Shown here piece after piece: positions 20,201-33,700 of a DNA stretch of 64,000 bases. The notes under the pieces are model-generated. The model did not search any database. It had not been told where the DNA came from and saw nothing but the letters and a program-made list of their open reading frames with translations. How positions within the stretch are numbered: position 1 is the first letter of the stretch; each line of letters opens with the position of its first letter. The stretch is taken from contig NBAZ01000003.1 of the NCBI GenBank assembly GCA_002794735.1, forward strand, positions 1,302,001 through 1,366,000, given 5' to 3'. The position numbers and the translations under genes are program-made. This DNA comes from Pyrrhoderma lamaoense. Its lineage: Eukaryota > Basidiomycota > Agaricomycetes > Hymenochaetales > Hymenochaetaceae.

Positions 20201-23200
20201 GGCGTGTAACCAACGTTCCGATACCACAGAGATGTAATAATTAGGAGGAACTGGTTCGAACATTGGCACTGTAATCGTCACGTTATGTTCGTCCTCAGCA
20301 TAACGCTGTCTCAAAACAAAAGTATCATGGAAGAGAATGATCTCTCCATCCACGTCTTCAACCATAATCACGAACTGTTCAGCACTTCCATGTATCTTCT
20401 CATCCCAGCGAAAATCAGGTGTGATAGATAGATCGATTCGCAACAAAGAGCGAGTGATCGGCTGAACTTGAGCTTGAAGATGTAGCTTTGGGAAATTATG
20501 AACTAGTCGGTGGACCAATTTTCCGGCATTAGGGATACCAAGAAGTTCACCGATCTCAGGGGAGTGAGATCAAAGTAACGATACCAAGGGAATTGCTTGC
20601 CCTCAGCTTTGCGAATGACCTCAGCAGGTACACCCTTAAATTGCCGCAACGGCGTCATTGAACCCCACATCCGCTTTTCAACCATCTTGCAGAGATCAAG
20701 CGCAGCACGAGTTGGTATTGCCCAGCCTCGTTTTAGACATATTTCATACATCGCACGGAGAATTCGACCCGCAGACTGTTGTATGAAAACCATATCAGCT
20801 ACCAGTGCGAATCCTTCAAGTTTCAACTGTGAGATGTAGGCCTGTAACAGGACATTGATCTTCGCCGCCGGCTCCTCTACACTTTCTTTCACCGGTATTG
20901 GCACACGTTCAAGAAGCTTGCTGAGTTCTAGTTTCTCGTCCTGGCGAACCGGTATAAGCTTGAACTCATTTGAAAGAGCGAAAACCCTGAAAAGTTCAAG
21001 CGTCGACATCGTAGGTTTTAGATGTTGGTTGTAAGTCGCCATAGAGTTATATGTAACATAGAAGTGAGAGGCGATACGACCAAGCTCTGTTGAGGTGAAC
21101 TTTCCAGAGTGTCGTTCGTATTTGATGAGACTACATTTTTCGAGTAGCGCCGCCGCCGAGTGTACTATGTCCGCACGTTTCTGAACAAGTAACGGGTCAT
21201 CAAGATAATCTGCTCCTACACTATATAGACCGGGAGATCTGAGCATACGCACGTATCTGAAGAGTGTTAGTGAGATTAATGATATATGAAATTTTTGCGC
21301 TAGAAAAACTTACAAGTACGTATACCCAAGCCACTGAACAGCCTCATCCCGATTCCTTATAGTGCCGAGAACAATTTCGGCGTTCAAGTTGTCCGCTAGT
21401 TTAGCCACAAACTGAGATTCAATTGGAAGTTGCTGATTCAAAAGACTGAGATAATACTGTAGTTCGGAGTGGTTTGTGATGATTATACCCTCTCCATAAG
21501 TATCGTACTGGGGACGGCCAGCACGACCAAGCATCTGCAAAACATCTTGAGAAGATAATTCTACCCAACGGCCCTTCTCGGGGTTATAGATTTGTGTCCC
21601 CTTAATAATGACCGTGTGTGCAGGCAAGTTGACACCCCAAGCAAGTGTCGCAGTACAAACCAAAACTTGAACAGCACCATCATCAAACAAGTCTTCAACA
21701 AGCCCACGATCTTCACGACTCATACCGGCGTGGTGAATAGCGATACCGAAGGGAAGTAGATCACGTAAATTAGGATCCTTAACATTCTGAGCTTCTTGCT
21801 CCAAGATCTCTCGAGTAGCTGCCTCAGCACGCACGAACTGGGTAATAGTCTCCTTTTCGATAGCCATATCTCTAATAAACTTGGCAGTTTTAGATGTCTC
21901 CTTACGTGAATGGACGAAAACGAGAGTCTGGTTCTTCCCAGCTTGTTCAAGTAACTTTTCGTAGCATACTTCATTCATGACCTGGTAGCGTTTGATGGCC
22001 TTCTTTTCCGTAACGCCAATGAACTGCTGTTGCAGACCACAGGGACGATAGGACGCATCGAAGTAGAACAAACCCTTCTTTTCGTCAACTCGAAGGAAGG
22101 TCGCAACATCCTGGTAGTTAGGTAAAGTAGCAGAAAGACCAACCAAGCGCACATAGTCTTTCGTTTGTTCCATACGTCGTATTGTTCTTGCGATGATACT
22201 CTCGAGTACGGGTCCACGTTCATCATGAAGCAGGTGAATTTCGTCAATGATAATCAGACGGACGAGATTTGTGTAACTTAGATCCGTAGATTTTCGTGTA
22301 ATAACATCCCATTTTTCGGGAGTCGTCACAATAATTTGAGTCTCGGCAATCTGCTGCTTCGTAAGTTGGTGGTCCCCCGTAAGCTCGCTGACCTTCACAC
22401 CAAATGGTTCCAAACGCTTTCCGAAGTTACCAACCATTTCCTGAACCAGTGCTTTCATGGGTGCGACGTAGACAATCTTGAAGGCATCTAAATCAAATTT
22501 TCCTGTTGCTTCATCTCGGACTTTTGCAAGTTCGTTCAAGAAAGTAAGCATGGCCACGTTTGTCTGAACAATTCATATATGATCAGCAGAAAAGTTGTAA
22601 AGTTGCGGATAATGAAAACTAACCTTTCCTGCACCTGTAGGTGCACATAGAAGGATAGGATCATCTTGACCAAAGGCAATGGGATAGAGTTTGCTCTGCA
22701 CTCTGTTGAGTGTTTTGATCCCTGGGAAGGCGGCTTGGGCCCATTCCGGTAACGAAGAAATCGGTACAATTTCTGAAGGATCTTGTTCCTTCTTCTTAGG
22801 AGCCGGAACATGAATCTCTTCGTAACCCTTCTTAGAGCGCTTGAAAGAACCTTCAGGAAGTTTACATTTTTTATTTGACATCAAGTGTCCCCCTTGACTG
22901 AATGCCATACTTTCGAGATCCAAAATCTTTCTAGGCTGTACTACAGAACCAGGGGCTAAAGTTCCCGTCTTAGGTACAGGCTGCTGCACTTTGGATGGAT
23001 GGTCTACATCCATAGCATCATCAGCGCCCGATGTCTTAGCTTTACGGTCTCCCGCAAGTTCTCGCAAGATCCAACCCACACCCTTCTCGCGCATAGCAAC
23101 CTCAACATTTACGCGTTCATCAGCGTCACTACGAACAAGCTTAGTGCACCAAACAATGACTTCTCGATTTTTCAAGAATTTCGTAATAAGGCCGAAACTT

Positions 23201-24201
23201 TGATAATCGAAAAGTTCCATAAGTTGATTTTCGCAGTCACGGAGCGAGGACTCGGACCCTAAGATAGAAAGCACTGCAGTAGCCTTCTCAGTCGCCGTGA
23301 CAGGGTCAGGATAGACTTCGGATACCTGTCGCTGCACCCAGAATCCATCGATTTCGTGCGGTGCAACAATCTCTTGGTTCGACTTCTGTTTCTTCGACAC
23401 ATCGCCTGTCTCATTTGACCCAAAGACGAGCTCGTCAGACTCCTCGATATCCTGGGGATTTTCCTGTACCTCTTCTTCTTCTTCCTCTTCGTCTGACTCA
23501 TCACGTATTTCAAACCCTTCATCTTCCTCTTCCTCTTGCTCTTCCTCGTCAAAGACGACTGCAACACCAACTTCGTCATCAATTTCAGCATCTTTTCGTT
23601 CTTGATCAGGGTCAACCATGGCATCATCCTCTGCCCCATAGTCCGTGATCTTCTTCGATAGGTTTACGAGCTGCGAGAAAACTTCATTAGGTAAAGAACC
23701 GAGTATTTCTTCAAGTTCCTTCTTTTTGTCAAAGTCCTTCAAGCTCTCATTCTTGAGAATTTCGAGTGCAGTATCCGCAGCACTGCGAACAATATCATTC
23801 GCCTGATCTCCAAGGGCCTGATGTACAGTAGAGAGTATGAGTTCGTAGACTTCGCGCGTTTCAGCTGTTCGAGGGCGATAAGTTAAACCTTCTACATCCT
23901 GAGTTGCCTCAATGATGTCGGTGTAACCGAAACCTGCAGCTTCCGCAGCTTTACGTCGAGCTGGGCGTTCTGAGCTGTCACTATTCTCAGTAGCTTTCTT
24001 CTTCTTTTTTTCTAAATCTTTTGGTACCTGACGCTGTACACGCGAGCCCATTTGCTTTGGGTCAATACGACCTACGAGTGATTCAGGAGCACCATCTGGT
24101 TCGCGGTCTCGCCGAGGCAGTTGTGACTTGTCCGCCGTAAGGACGAGGGATGATATAGCTCCATAATTGTAGCCGGAGAGATCAGGCTTGCCTGGAGGCA
24201 T
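17264..24201 (-). CDS. BRR2: U5 snRNP 200-kDa helicase Brr2
   Basis: Spliceosomal Ski2-like RNA helicase that unwinds U4/U6. The N-terminus starts [20 protein letters not shown] and is followed by a long acidic region (Asp/Glu runs at about residues 215-255). Cassette 1 has GAPTGAGKT across an intron near residue 530, [24 protein letters not shown] and QMLGRAGRP, then winged helix and Sec63 parts. Cassette 2 has [19 protein letters not shown] and a degenerate last motif (MMGKACRP), then a second Sec63 unit ending in acidic [13 protein letters not shown]. Length is about 2170 aa, as expected. Several short introns splice in phase. The frame slips three times, each needing one extra base in a run: 20559-20562, 20143-20146 and 19487-19491. 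Because both sides are strongly conserved, I treat these as sequence errors in an essential gene, not as a pseudogene. Confidence 0.95.
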
Positions 24202-24424
24202 TTTGGAAATAGACAAGTAGCCTGAAGGACCTGAATGTTAGAAACTAGTGTCCACTGGCAGAAGACATTCGATCATGTGACTGTATTACTAATGATACTA
24301 TGTGACTTATGATATATTGAGTATAATATTCAATTTCTTTTAATCTTTAATCTACAATAACTACATCACACTTAAATATTACTTCTTTCACATTACTCTA
24401 TCAGCTGGTTCGAAACAACGAGTA
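24202..24424. other. short intergenic region between BRR2 and the DJ-1-like gene
   Basis: AT-rich spacer holding the BRR2 promoter and the 3' end of the next minus-strand gene. No gene is seen. Confidence 0.5.
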
Positions 24425-25252
24425 TCAATCAGTTAAACCATAGTATGAGGCAAACTCGTCTTCGTCTTGACCTCTTTCAGACAGCTCGACGATGCTGCGA
24501 ACTACCTTCATATACTCCGCCCCAACCAGATGGACCAAGAAAGCATTGGCCATATCTGCGCCTTCACAATCATTAAGCACAATATGGGAAATGTTTCCAT
24601 ATACGAGCTCACCTGCGGTCACACCAGAACTAGTCCACAATTTTCCATCCACAGTCCATCTAGCCTTCGCAACCCAAGTAATATCCTTACTGGTAGATTC
24701 CTAGAATATCATTTTAGATCTCAAGTATTCTGAAAATACGGCTTAACTGTCTGACCTTGCATGCCTTAAATGCTGCTTTATTTGTCGTTGCTTTCTTTCC
24801 ATCTAGGAAACCGGTTCCTGCAAGGATCCAAGATCCGGTACAAACACTGAGAACAAAGCGAGCACCCGGGATCTGTTTCTTGAGGAAATCATTCAGATCA
24901 GATGGAACAAGATCGGGTTGAGCCTCAGGTCCTAGGACGGTTGTGTCAACAAGCCTCAAAGGTCGAAGTACATTGCACACTTACCTCCAGGGACTAGTAT
25001 AATATCAAATTGAGTTCCACTAGCAAGAACGGAACTGTACGTATCGTCCGGAACAAGGGATGGGCCACATAAGGGCGTAACAGGGTCAAGAGAATGCGAG
25101 AGGAAAGTTAATTTGAAGTTGACAGCAGGCTGAGAAGGAAAATATCTAGAAGTTTTAGGGGTAAATGACCCGAACAACTCGACTGGACCTTGGTAATCGA
25201 GAGCAGTGACGTTGGGAAAGAGGCAGACAGCAATAGACAGAATTTCGACCAT
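24425..25252 (-). CDS. DJ-1/PfpI family protein (class I glutamine amidotransferase-like)
   Basis: The spliced product starts MVEILSIAVCLFPNVTALDY, continues QGPVELFG, then has FDIILVPGG, the nucleophile-elbow region RFVLSVCTGSWILAGTGFLD, GKKATTNK, and a C-terminal half with WTSSGVTAGE. The Cys in SVCTGS sits at the family's catalytic position. Members include DJ-1-like stress proteins, isonitrile hydratases and the AraC-linked amidotransferase-like group. The SGVTAG block favours the isonitrile-hydratase-like branch; the substrate is unknown. At least two short introns are needed. It sits upstream of BRR2 on the same strand, with no functional link visible. Confidence 0.82.
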
Positions 25253-25581
25253 AGTGATGGAGTATTGTGAAGGGCTGAGCCCATGATAAATTGACTCTTT
25301 ATATTATAATATCTTTATATCTTTTAGTATAATTTTAATAGCGATACTCTCGGTGATTGCAGGATAAGCTCGAATTAAGGGTGAGAAGCAATGTGTTATG
25401 TATACTCATGATAATTATAAAACTGGTAATAGATATAATGTAATTGCCAACTTTAAGAAACACATGATCACGGAGGGTGGAACGCCGGCTCTAATTTAAT
25501 ACTTGTAAAAGCCGACTTCTACCCCGCACACATTGGTCTTAAGAAGAAGCACATTCTCTCTTTCAACGCTTTCAACGTACA
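25253..25581. other. divergent promoter region between the DJ-1-like gene and PEX5
   Basis: 329 bp between two divergent start codons. An AT-rich TTATATTATAATATC stretch (about 25301-25315) lies near the DJ-1-like gene. No gene is seen. Confidence 0.5.
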
Positions 25582-27937
25582 ATGTCTCTCCAAGGTCTCA
25601 TATCTGGCAGCGAATGTGCTCTTCCAAACAACCCCCTCGCCCAGGTTCTTAAGCATACAGACGGTGACCGAAGTGCACAGCGGGACCGTGTTTCTGTACC
25701 TTCGTCATCTCGAGTAAGTATCCATCTATGAGTCCTCGGATCATTTGTATCTCATTATTTTCTATCCTAGCTTCAACATCTACCCTCCTCAGTTATCCGT
25801 CAAAGCTCAGAAAATGATGTCTCCATGGCTCGTCAATTCTTTGATAGAACAATTCCAAATATGCATGTTAACATGCACACCGCATTGGGTGGACAAATGT
25901 TAAACTTGGACAGAACTCTACACAGCACTAAATCTTCTATGCAAACTCCTCAGGCAGATCAGCATCAAGACTTACAAGACATGTGGCTGAGGGCTGAGAT
26001 GCAAAAATACAACTCTGGACCCCAAATTCCCGCATCCTCGTCAAGTGCTATGTGGGCTTCGGAATTCAATGGTACTACTATACCCATACAATCGGTCTCA
26101 GATGTAACTCGGAATAGTGGAACTCAACATGAAGGTGAGTTGATTGACGCTTCCTTTCGAGGGGTGATTTCACTGAGTACCTTATCATAGTTATGCGTGG
26201 ATCATTCATGCCTTCGTTCAACAGACCCATGGGAATGGGTATGTTCTCACCGGGATTCTCTCAGGTAGCATACCCAACTCAGGATCAAGGAAAAGGAAAA
26301 GGAAAGGCACGAGATGATGCCTTCGAAGCTGCATTTGCACAATTCTCGTCTGAAGTGTTAAACGGTACATCATCAGCAAGGATTGAAGAAATCCCACAAG
26401 AATTATCGGAAATAGAAGATAAATTGAAAGACATCTCCATAATTGATGGAGATGGTCAGCTTGAAGAAGATAGAGCTACTACTGATGATTTCAAGAAGTG
26501 GGTTTGAATATCTCTCTTGATTATTTACAAACTGTATGCTAACAGTATCCAAAATGCAGTATTTGGGAATCCCTTAAGACATCTGAAAACCCACCTGCGG
26601 AAGAAGATCTGGTAAAAATGGAAGCCGAGTTCAAGCAGCTAATGGAATCGCAACGAGACTCGGAGTTTGACTGTGGTAAATCCATACAGGAGGCTTGGGA
26701 AAGTGGTCTAGGGCAATACGATGGAGATATGATGCCTAGTAATCGCTTCGATGATGAAGGAGTGCCAATTTTAGACCCTTACGTCTTTGGTTAGTCTCTC
26801 ACAACCATTAACTTCATTATTCTTGCTAACCTTCTTTGACAGACAAAGAAAACAAATATTTGTCAACGCCGATACCATCCTCATGCTTGGATCAAGCGAA
26901 ACAACTGCTTGAAAATAATGGATCCTTGACTGAAGCTGCACTTTTGCTTGAAGCTGCAATTCAAAATGGTGAGCTTGGTGTCGGTGGATATGAAGCCTGG
27001 ATTTTGTTAGGTGAGACTCGGTGTATGGACGAACGGGAAGAAGCAGGAATGCGTGCCTTAATGGAGGGAGTGAAGAAAGCCGAAGAGGCTGGAGCAAAAG
27101 GCGAGGGAATGCTAGTGAGTACCTTTGTTTTAAAAATGATACGCACAGATCCTTAATGAACTACCCAGTCTCTTGCTATCGCGTTCACGAATGAGGGCTT
27201 TGAACGAGGATCCCACGCCATGCTTCTTCGTTGGCTTTCCGCTCGTTTCCCTGAACATGCTCCCAACTCGGAGGAAGCAGCTAGAGTGCTACGATCATCG
27301 CAATGGGTCTCGAAGGATAGTGTCATGGAGGCATTCCTGTCCGTTGCTCGTGATCAGCATAAAGCTTCCGTTGTGGATGCAGATGTCCAAGTTGGCTTGG
27401 GTGTCTTGTTCTACACAAATCAAGAATATGATCGTGCCAGGGACTGCTTCTACACAGCCCTTTCCGTGCGTCCTCGAGACTATCTCCTTTGGAATCGTCT
27501 GGGTTCTGCTCTCAGTAACGGTGATAAACCAGAAGAAGCTCTTGGAGCGTATAGAGAAGCGTTGCAGATAAGGCCTACATATACTCGAGCAATTTACAAT
27601 GTTGGGGTAGCGTGTATGTTCTTTTACGGCTGTCTAAATATCTATTTGTATGACTTAATGATCGATTTTCAGGTTTGAACATAAATGCCGACAAGGAGGC
27701 TGCCGAACACTTCTTATCCGCGTTGTCTTTACAGGAAACCGCGTCAGGGGACAAGAGCGACCAATTGTGGTTTACTCTACGCAGAGCACTCTTAGCAATG
27801 GTATGTCCCCCTGACTTACGCCCTTAAAGTAAGGGAAGATACTTATGCACCTATTCAAGGGTCGCCCCGATCTCGCAGATCGAGCAGTAGCAGGAGGCGA
27901 TGTTAATTCTTTCCGTACCGAAGGGTTTGACTTTTAG
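25582..27937 (+). CDS. PEX5: peroxisomal targeting signal 1 receptor Pex5
   Basis: Cytosolic receptor that binds C-terminal SKL-type signals and carries cargo into peroxisomes. The N-terminus MSLQGLISGSECALPNNPLA carries the conserved Cys at residue 12, the ubiquitination site used for receptor recycling. The disordered N-terminal half has aromatic motifs of WxxxF type (WASEF), a diverged WLRAEM and a Gly/Lys-rich linker. The C-terminal half is TPR repeats: AKQLLENNGSLTEAALLLEA, GVLFYTNQEYDRARDCFYTA, LGSALSNGDKPEEALGAYRE, and a last repeat ending GGDVNSFRTEGFDF. Several short introns splice in phase and no frame break was found. Length is about 680-700 aa, slightly long but normal for basidiomycetes. 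Confidence 0.93.
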
Positions 27938-28013
27938 AGTCCTAGACTTCTAGAAATTCCAAGTGTTTCTATATTCAAATGTGACTACACGTATAACTGT
28001 AACCCCTAATGCC
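27938..28013. terminator. shared 3' region of convergent PEX5 and ETF-alpha genes
   Basis: Only 76 bp separate the stop codons of two convergent genes, so their 3' UTRs very likely overlap. No clear poly(A) signal is seen. Confidence 0.4.
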
Positions 28014-29217
28014 TTACTTCTTGAGCTTCTCTACAAGTTCGGGTACTACGTCATACAAATCTGCAACTAAACCCACGTCTGCAACCTGGAAAATAGGTGC
28101 ATCCGGATCCTAAGCAGATGAATGGTGAAATTAGTTAGTCGATAGATAGTGAATTGCTTATACCGAACCTTATTGATAGCAACAATCATTTTTGAGTCTT
28201 TCATCCCAGCAAGATGTTGAATAGCTCCTGAGATACCTAAAGCCATATACAGCTCTGGCGCGACAACCTTACCGGTCTGACCGACTTGTAAAGAATTATC
28301 CGCATAACCAGCATCAACAGCCGCTCTTGATGCACCAATTGCAGCACCAAGAACATCTGCAAGAGGTTCGAGTGTTGATTTGAATGTCTCTGCGTTCTTC
28401 AGTGCACGCCCTCCCGAAACGATACGTGACGCTGACCCAAGTTCCGGCCGATCACTCTTCGTGAGTTCTGTGCGGACATGTTCAACACCTGGATCTGAGC
28501 TTTCCGGAGCAGCTATTTCCTCAATCTCTGCATCTGCTTCCGCCGAGGGAGCCGCGTCAAATGCAGTTGTACGAATTGTGAAGAATGTTGGGCTTGATAG
28601 TGATGGTGCTTTGACAGTTGCTACTGCGTTTCCGGCGTAGATTGGTCGAGTGAATATCGTGGACCCGTCAGAGGATCTCTCAACTGAGGTCACGTCTGAA
28701 ACTGTCGTTGCATCAAGTGCACCAGCTACCCGAGGAAGGATGGAACGCGCTAGTGAGCTGTGTGCAGACACAACATGCGTGAAGGGTGAACCTTCTGAAA
28801 GAACTTGTTTAAAGAGAGGCGAAACTGTTTCTGGGAGCACTGGAGCATACTTTTCCGAGCTTGAATGCAACAGCTTTGACAATCCTTTTAGTCTGTTGAA
28901 TGAAGGATAGGTTTCGGTGTTAAACTGAGTCAGAAAGAGAATACAACATGACTAGAATATTTCGTGTTAGTTTGAGAAGAAACTGACTTTTTCGCTTTCT
29001 CTACGGCTTGTTTGACTTCATCGGGTGCACCTACGATGAGGCCAGTAACCTTGCCTCCCAGTTGTTCTGCGGCCGTCAACGCCGAAAGTGAGCCAGAGTC
29101 GATAGTACCACCACGGTGCTCCAGAAAGACTAGTGCGTGAGGCGAAGTGGTAGTCGCATATGTACGAGAAAAGACAAGAGTCTGCGCTGGCCTTGCGAGT
29201 AACTGAGATCGAAACAT
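28014..29217 (-). CDS. AIM45: electron transfer flavoprotein alpha subunit
   Basis: Mitochondrial FAD protein that passes electrons from acyl-CoA dehydrogenases to ETF-ubiquinone oxidoreductase. The N-terminus [20 protein letters not shown] is a typical presequence, and mature-like sequence begins [11 protein letters not shown]. Conserved blocks are [61 protein letters not shown] and the FAD-binding signature [22 protein letters not shown]-terminal exon reads [20 protein letters not shown] and ends VEKLKK. The join between the first exon (ending EKAKK near 28985) and the next ([15 protein letters not shown]) is not fully resolved. The 28890-28985 part holds one intron, whose ends I could not fix in phase. 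Confidence 0.92.
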
Positions 29218-30793
29218 GAGAGTTTCTAAGAGACACTAAAGACTACGATGCCGACAGAAACCCGAATCTTACTGGGGACTTGAAGCTAAGAACCAGTGGC
29301 AGATTTATTCACGTGCATTCTGGGATACTTGAATTTCTATGAGCTCTGGGGTGACTAAGCATTTTAGGAAAATATCCAATGTATTGAATATTATATTATA
29401 ACATATAACATCATGATTATCAACCTTGAAACTAAGGATGGAAATAGCTTGTTCTCCGCTTTCATAACAACTCAAAAAGTGTTTAACCATCGTCACTATT
29501 AGTCCTATCTGCATTTGGCACGCAATGTTAATCTTTATGAGTAACAATGAATCCGAAGTCTGTGCTGCTACGATACACTTCTAAGAATGGGGTTATGTGA
29601 AAGATACCAATGATCCCGTATCATCTCTAAAAAATGAGAGTAAGGAAAGGAAAAACCATGTTATATGATATATATATTCCAATTAAGAAGACAAGCCTAG
29701 CTTTTCTCTCAAGATTTCGCCATTTTTCAAAATATTTAGTTGTCTGAAAGTCAAGTATCTAAGTAATTCGAATAAGAGGGAGTGATTTCAATGGTGTTAC
29801 CCTTAAGCACAATTTTATGACTGGTGGGTTTACATATAAAAAATACACAATCCTTAATCTCTGATCAAAGAATCTGGTTTGATGATGAAGGTCTGAAATT
29901 ACTTGTTACGGTGTAGATAGATGCAGTCAGCCAAAATTGTTAGCTCCGCTTTCATAGGATAAGAAAAAAGACAGATGACGTTTAACTGCATGCATAATAC
30001 ATATAAGCCTGCGTAATAGGGAAGATATAACAATTATCTCATCTATATCTGAGTTGTAACGGTCGCTCAGGAGGTATAGACTGGATAGGATATCGGGGTT
30101 ATCTTGGTAAAATATAAAGACTTTAATTATAAAATGGCATTGACGTCACTATAGATAGAGGTTGTGAATAGATTTGATAGAGCCTCACCTCACAAGAACG
30201 TGCTCTGAGGTACACAAGTACTATAAGCATACGTTGTCCTCGATCTCTTCACATGTAGTCCAGAGTGTGTTTGTACCGCCGTCTCTCGAAGAATACGGTA
30301 AGTCATAGTTCCTTAGAGAGCATCTTTGTTCACCTAGAAAGGGGTTGTGCGGAAATCGCAATGATAATTTGATAATTATCACAGCTGCCACGATCAGGAA
30401 GTCAAGAAGACCAAAAAAGTACACTAAGGCCACACTTATGTGCCAAAAAGATCCGCCTCCCATGAGATGATATTCAGAGTGTTAGCTGCAATATAACTCT
30501 TGGCTATTTAAGGGTTCGAGCGTTCAGTCTAGTACCGACGGTGTCATAGGGAAGCAATTAGAAGGGGTAACATTATCACTGGTGTGAGCTTTATTTGATG
30601 AGATATAATCCTTGTTCGAGGGAAATGAACTAAGCTAGTCACATTCTGCTGCGTTCGGCCACCCAAAGACTAGCGTCAAGTTACGTTGCACAGCGAACAT
30701 TGGTCGCTGACTAAGCAGGCACAAGGTATGCATTCTGACGTTCTGCAATTGTTCATATACCGCCTTACTTGCAGCCTATATCAATTATCGCCA
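29218..30793. other. intergenic, AT-rich
   Basis: About 1.6 kb between two divergent genes (ETF-alpha and the MGA2-like gene). Apart from the weak 80-codon minus frame at 30221-30463, I see no coding signal. From 29640 to 30130 the sequence is AT-rich with scattered short frames. It should contain both promoters. Confidence 0.4.
30221..30463 (-). CDS. possible small membrane protein, 80 aa
   Basis: An intact single-exon frame MGGGSFWHISVALVYFFGLL continues with DFLIVAAVIIIKLSL, giving one long hydrophobic segment (residues about 7-35). A polar, Cys-containing tail ends EEIEDNVCL. No family is recognised. The N-terminal hydrophobic helix makes it more credible than other short frames here, but chance in an AT-rich region cannot be excluded. 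Confidence 0.22.
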   Translation of the reverse strand: MGGGSFWHISVALVYFFGLLDFLIVAAVIIIKLSLRFPHNPFLGEQRCSLRNYDLPYSSRDGGTNTLWTTCEEIEDNVCL

Positions 30794-33700
30794 ATGTCGG
30801 CGACTGCAAACACAAGCTCACGTTCTTCGTCTCCTGAGACTTCGGAATCACTCTCTGACGAACAAAATCATTCCGAAACTCTCGACTTTTCAGCGTGGTG
30901 TCACCTTTCTCCCGAACCTGAAGCCGAACCGCACGTTGCGTTATCCAAGGCTGAAGATAAACAAGATATGCCAAGGTTCGAAGAAGCAAGTCTACGTATT
31001 CTTGAAGAAATTTTTCAACATCAATCATACGAGTATGTCGACTTTTCCTGTCATTTCATACCATCTGATGATAAACGCGTTGCAACACGTACCCAGGTCA
31101 AATTCACCTGAGTCTCCGACCGCAATAGACCCTTCTGTTTTCAATCCCCCCGAATTCAGGATATGAATATGCTATACAACCCTGCTGTATTCTCTAGCTT
31201 CTCATCAGATAACTCGTCATCCGAATCGGCTCCTGTTCCAGACTTAATTCCCCGTACAGTTACAACCTCAGCTGTGCATACTAAGGTCATCCCTCCTCCT
31301 CCCGTCCAACCACGAAAACTAGACAATACAGCCCATTATAAAGTTGTTTACCCAGAAAAAGAGTCATGCCAAAAGTTCGTTGCATTTACTTTAATTTCAT
31401 CGTTAAACTACTTATCAATGTTAACAATTTCTTCCAATAAAAGCTTATCTATATTTACACCAAACATCCCTCTCAACGGGACTAAATCTCGTGTAGAAAC
31501 ACAAGTGAGGGTTGCTCTAATCTTGGCTTTTGCGAGTGGATCTTCAGGAGATCCCTCAAGCTATGACAGAGTGGGTAGCTGGAAGTGGCTCAAGTTACCT
31601 CCTGGAACGGCGACCAGGAGGCGCTCCCGTAAGGAGGGTAAAATTGGTCAGTAAACACATTGTTCTACCTAATTTCAAATAGCCTTGCTAACCTGAAGAA
31701 ACCACGCAGATGCATCGCCATCAGACACGCTATTCTTAGATATTGGTGTCACATGTGCTTCTAATCCCACGAAGCAAGTCTTCAGCTGTATGACATGCCA
31801 GGGCCGAGAAGTATGCTTATTCCTGTTTCTTTCTATATCTACTAACAAAGCTTTAATGAAACTGCTTGTAGGCCAAACGTGTCGCGAGAAAGATCGCGGC
31901 TCGTGTCAGACCCACCCGTTCGGACTCAGATACGAATGATGGTGATAATAGTTCATCCTCCAAAATTGTACAGTTCAACTGTTCGGATACCATGGATTTC
32001 TCCGGTGGCTCCATCGTTCTCCCCTTGAGAATTACTTGCTATTGCCGACATCATCGGGAGAAAGTTGGCTTCAATGTTCATTTCACTATGAGGGATTCCA
32101 GTGGCCGCGTTATTGGCAAAGGATTAAGTCCTCCCATCATGATAACAGATGACCATAAATCAACAGACAAAAGTGGCTTAAAGCAAATCCAACAAATTCC
32201 ATCTTACTTGACTGAAAATGATTCGGAGTCAAAGGCTGCTATACCTCCTGTCATCTGTGAACCTGAGCTCGCAAACAACTCAGGAGTGTCTTCTAGGCGT
32301 CGTACACAGGCTATCAAGGAGGGAAGTTGTGGACCAAAGAAACGTGCAAAACCTTATGATAGTGAGCGAACTACTGCTCGTCCACAAAAGAAACCTCACG
32401 AGGAAAATACGGAAAACACAGAATTACCTGGAGATGTTGGAATGTCTTCCACGTTCCCTTCCACAACTCCTTTCTCATCTTTCAATCCATTTCCCCCAGC
32501 TGTTTACCCTAATACGACACCCACTTCTCCTGAATTTCAAAGGAGGGACAGCATCAATACTCTTCCTTCTCCAGTAAATTCTACTCGGTCACCTATCTCG
32601 CCTGTATCTGGTTTCGTGGAAAGCCCAGAAACAATGATGCAGGATGTCATCCGTCCCCTCCCATATTCATTCTTTCCTCTTTCTCCCCAGATACGGCACC
32701 CTCATCTCCTCCATCAAACATTGCCGGTCCTTCAACGAGTGTCGATGTCTCTTCATTTGCGTTTAATATGTTCCAAAACCATCCAGGGCCACCTGTCTCT
32801 TCTCTACCTAGCCCACAGATTCACCGCCTCATCCCATCATCTGGTCCAACATTTGGTGGGATTGAAGTTACGGTACTTGGTGCTAATTTCCACCAATCTA
32901 TGATAATCAATTGTGTCTTTGGCGACACAGTTGCAAGCTCAACGACGCGTTGGAGTGAAAATACTCTTGTGTGCATGCTTCCTCCAAGAGCGACTTCCGG
33001 TGTAGTACCCGTGACTCTTGAGGGTATTAAGATGGATTCTGGGACTGCTCCAGCACTATTCACATACACGAATGAAACAGATCGAAGTCTGTAAGTATTA
33101 CTTACCAGTATGTCTGCGGTTGAAAAAAATAATTCTAATTGCTTTACAATAGTATGGAACTCGCATTGCAGGTCGTTGGCCTAAAGATGACAGGAAAAAT
33201 TGAGGATGCAAAGGATATTGCTATGCGAATCGTGGGGAACTCCGCACAGGACCCGCAAGGGGGCAGCGGCCCTACTTCAACTCAGATGATGAATCTTGCT
33301 TCGAATGCTCTCCCAGAGTCTCGTAGATTACTTCTCGGGCGGGGTGACGACTTTGAGTTTGAACAAGTGATCATGGACTCTCTAATATCCCTTGATATGC
33401 GTGATGATGGCGGAGAGCCAACCTGTCTGACAAATATTATATCTCACCCTACAAAAACGGGTCAAACTCTTTTGCATCTTGCTGCATCACTAGGTTTCTC
33501 ATCCTTGGTAGAATTCTTAATCCAGCGGGACATTAACATCGATGCTCAAGATATCAATGGCTACACAGCCCTTCATTTTGCCGTTCTTCATCGTTCACAA
33601 TGTTGTGCAAGGCAAATCATCAACGCCGGGGCAGATAAATCGATATGCAATAAGATGGGTTATACCGCCCTTGAGCTTGCATTGGATGACTTTTTCGAGC

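Noticed and set aside
19487..20562. Programmed -1 ribosomal frameshifting in BRR2
   Set aside because: The slips occur at plain G/C runs without slippery heptamers plus pseudoknots, and the same type of slip appears in unrelated genes; sequence error is far simpler.
17264..24201. BRR2 as a pseudogene because of three frame breaks
   Set aside because: All motifs and splice sites are intact and the gene is essential in fungi; the breaks are one-base homopolymer deficits.
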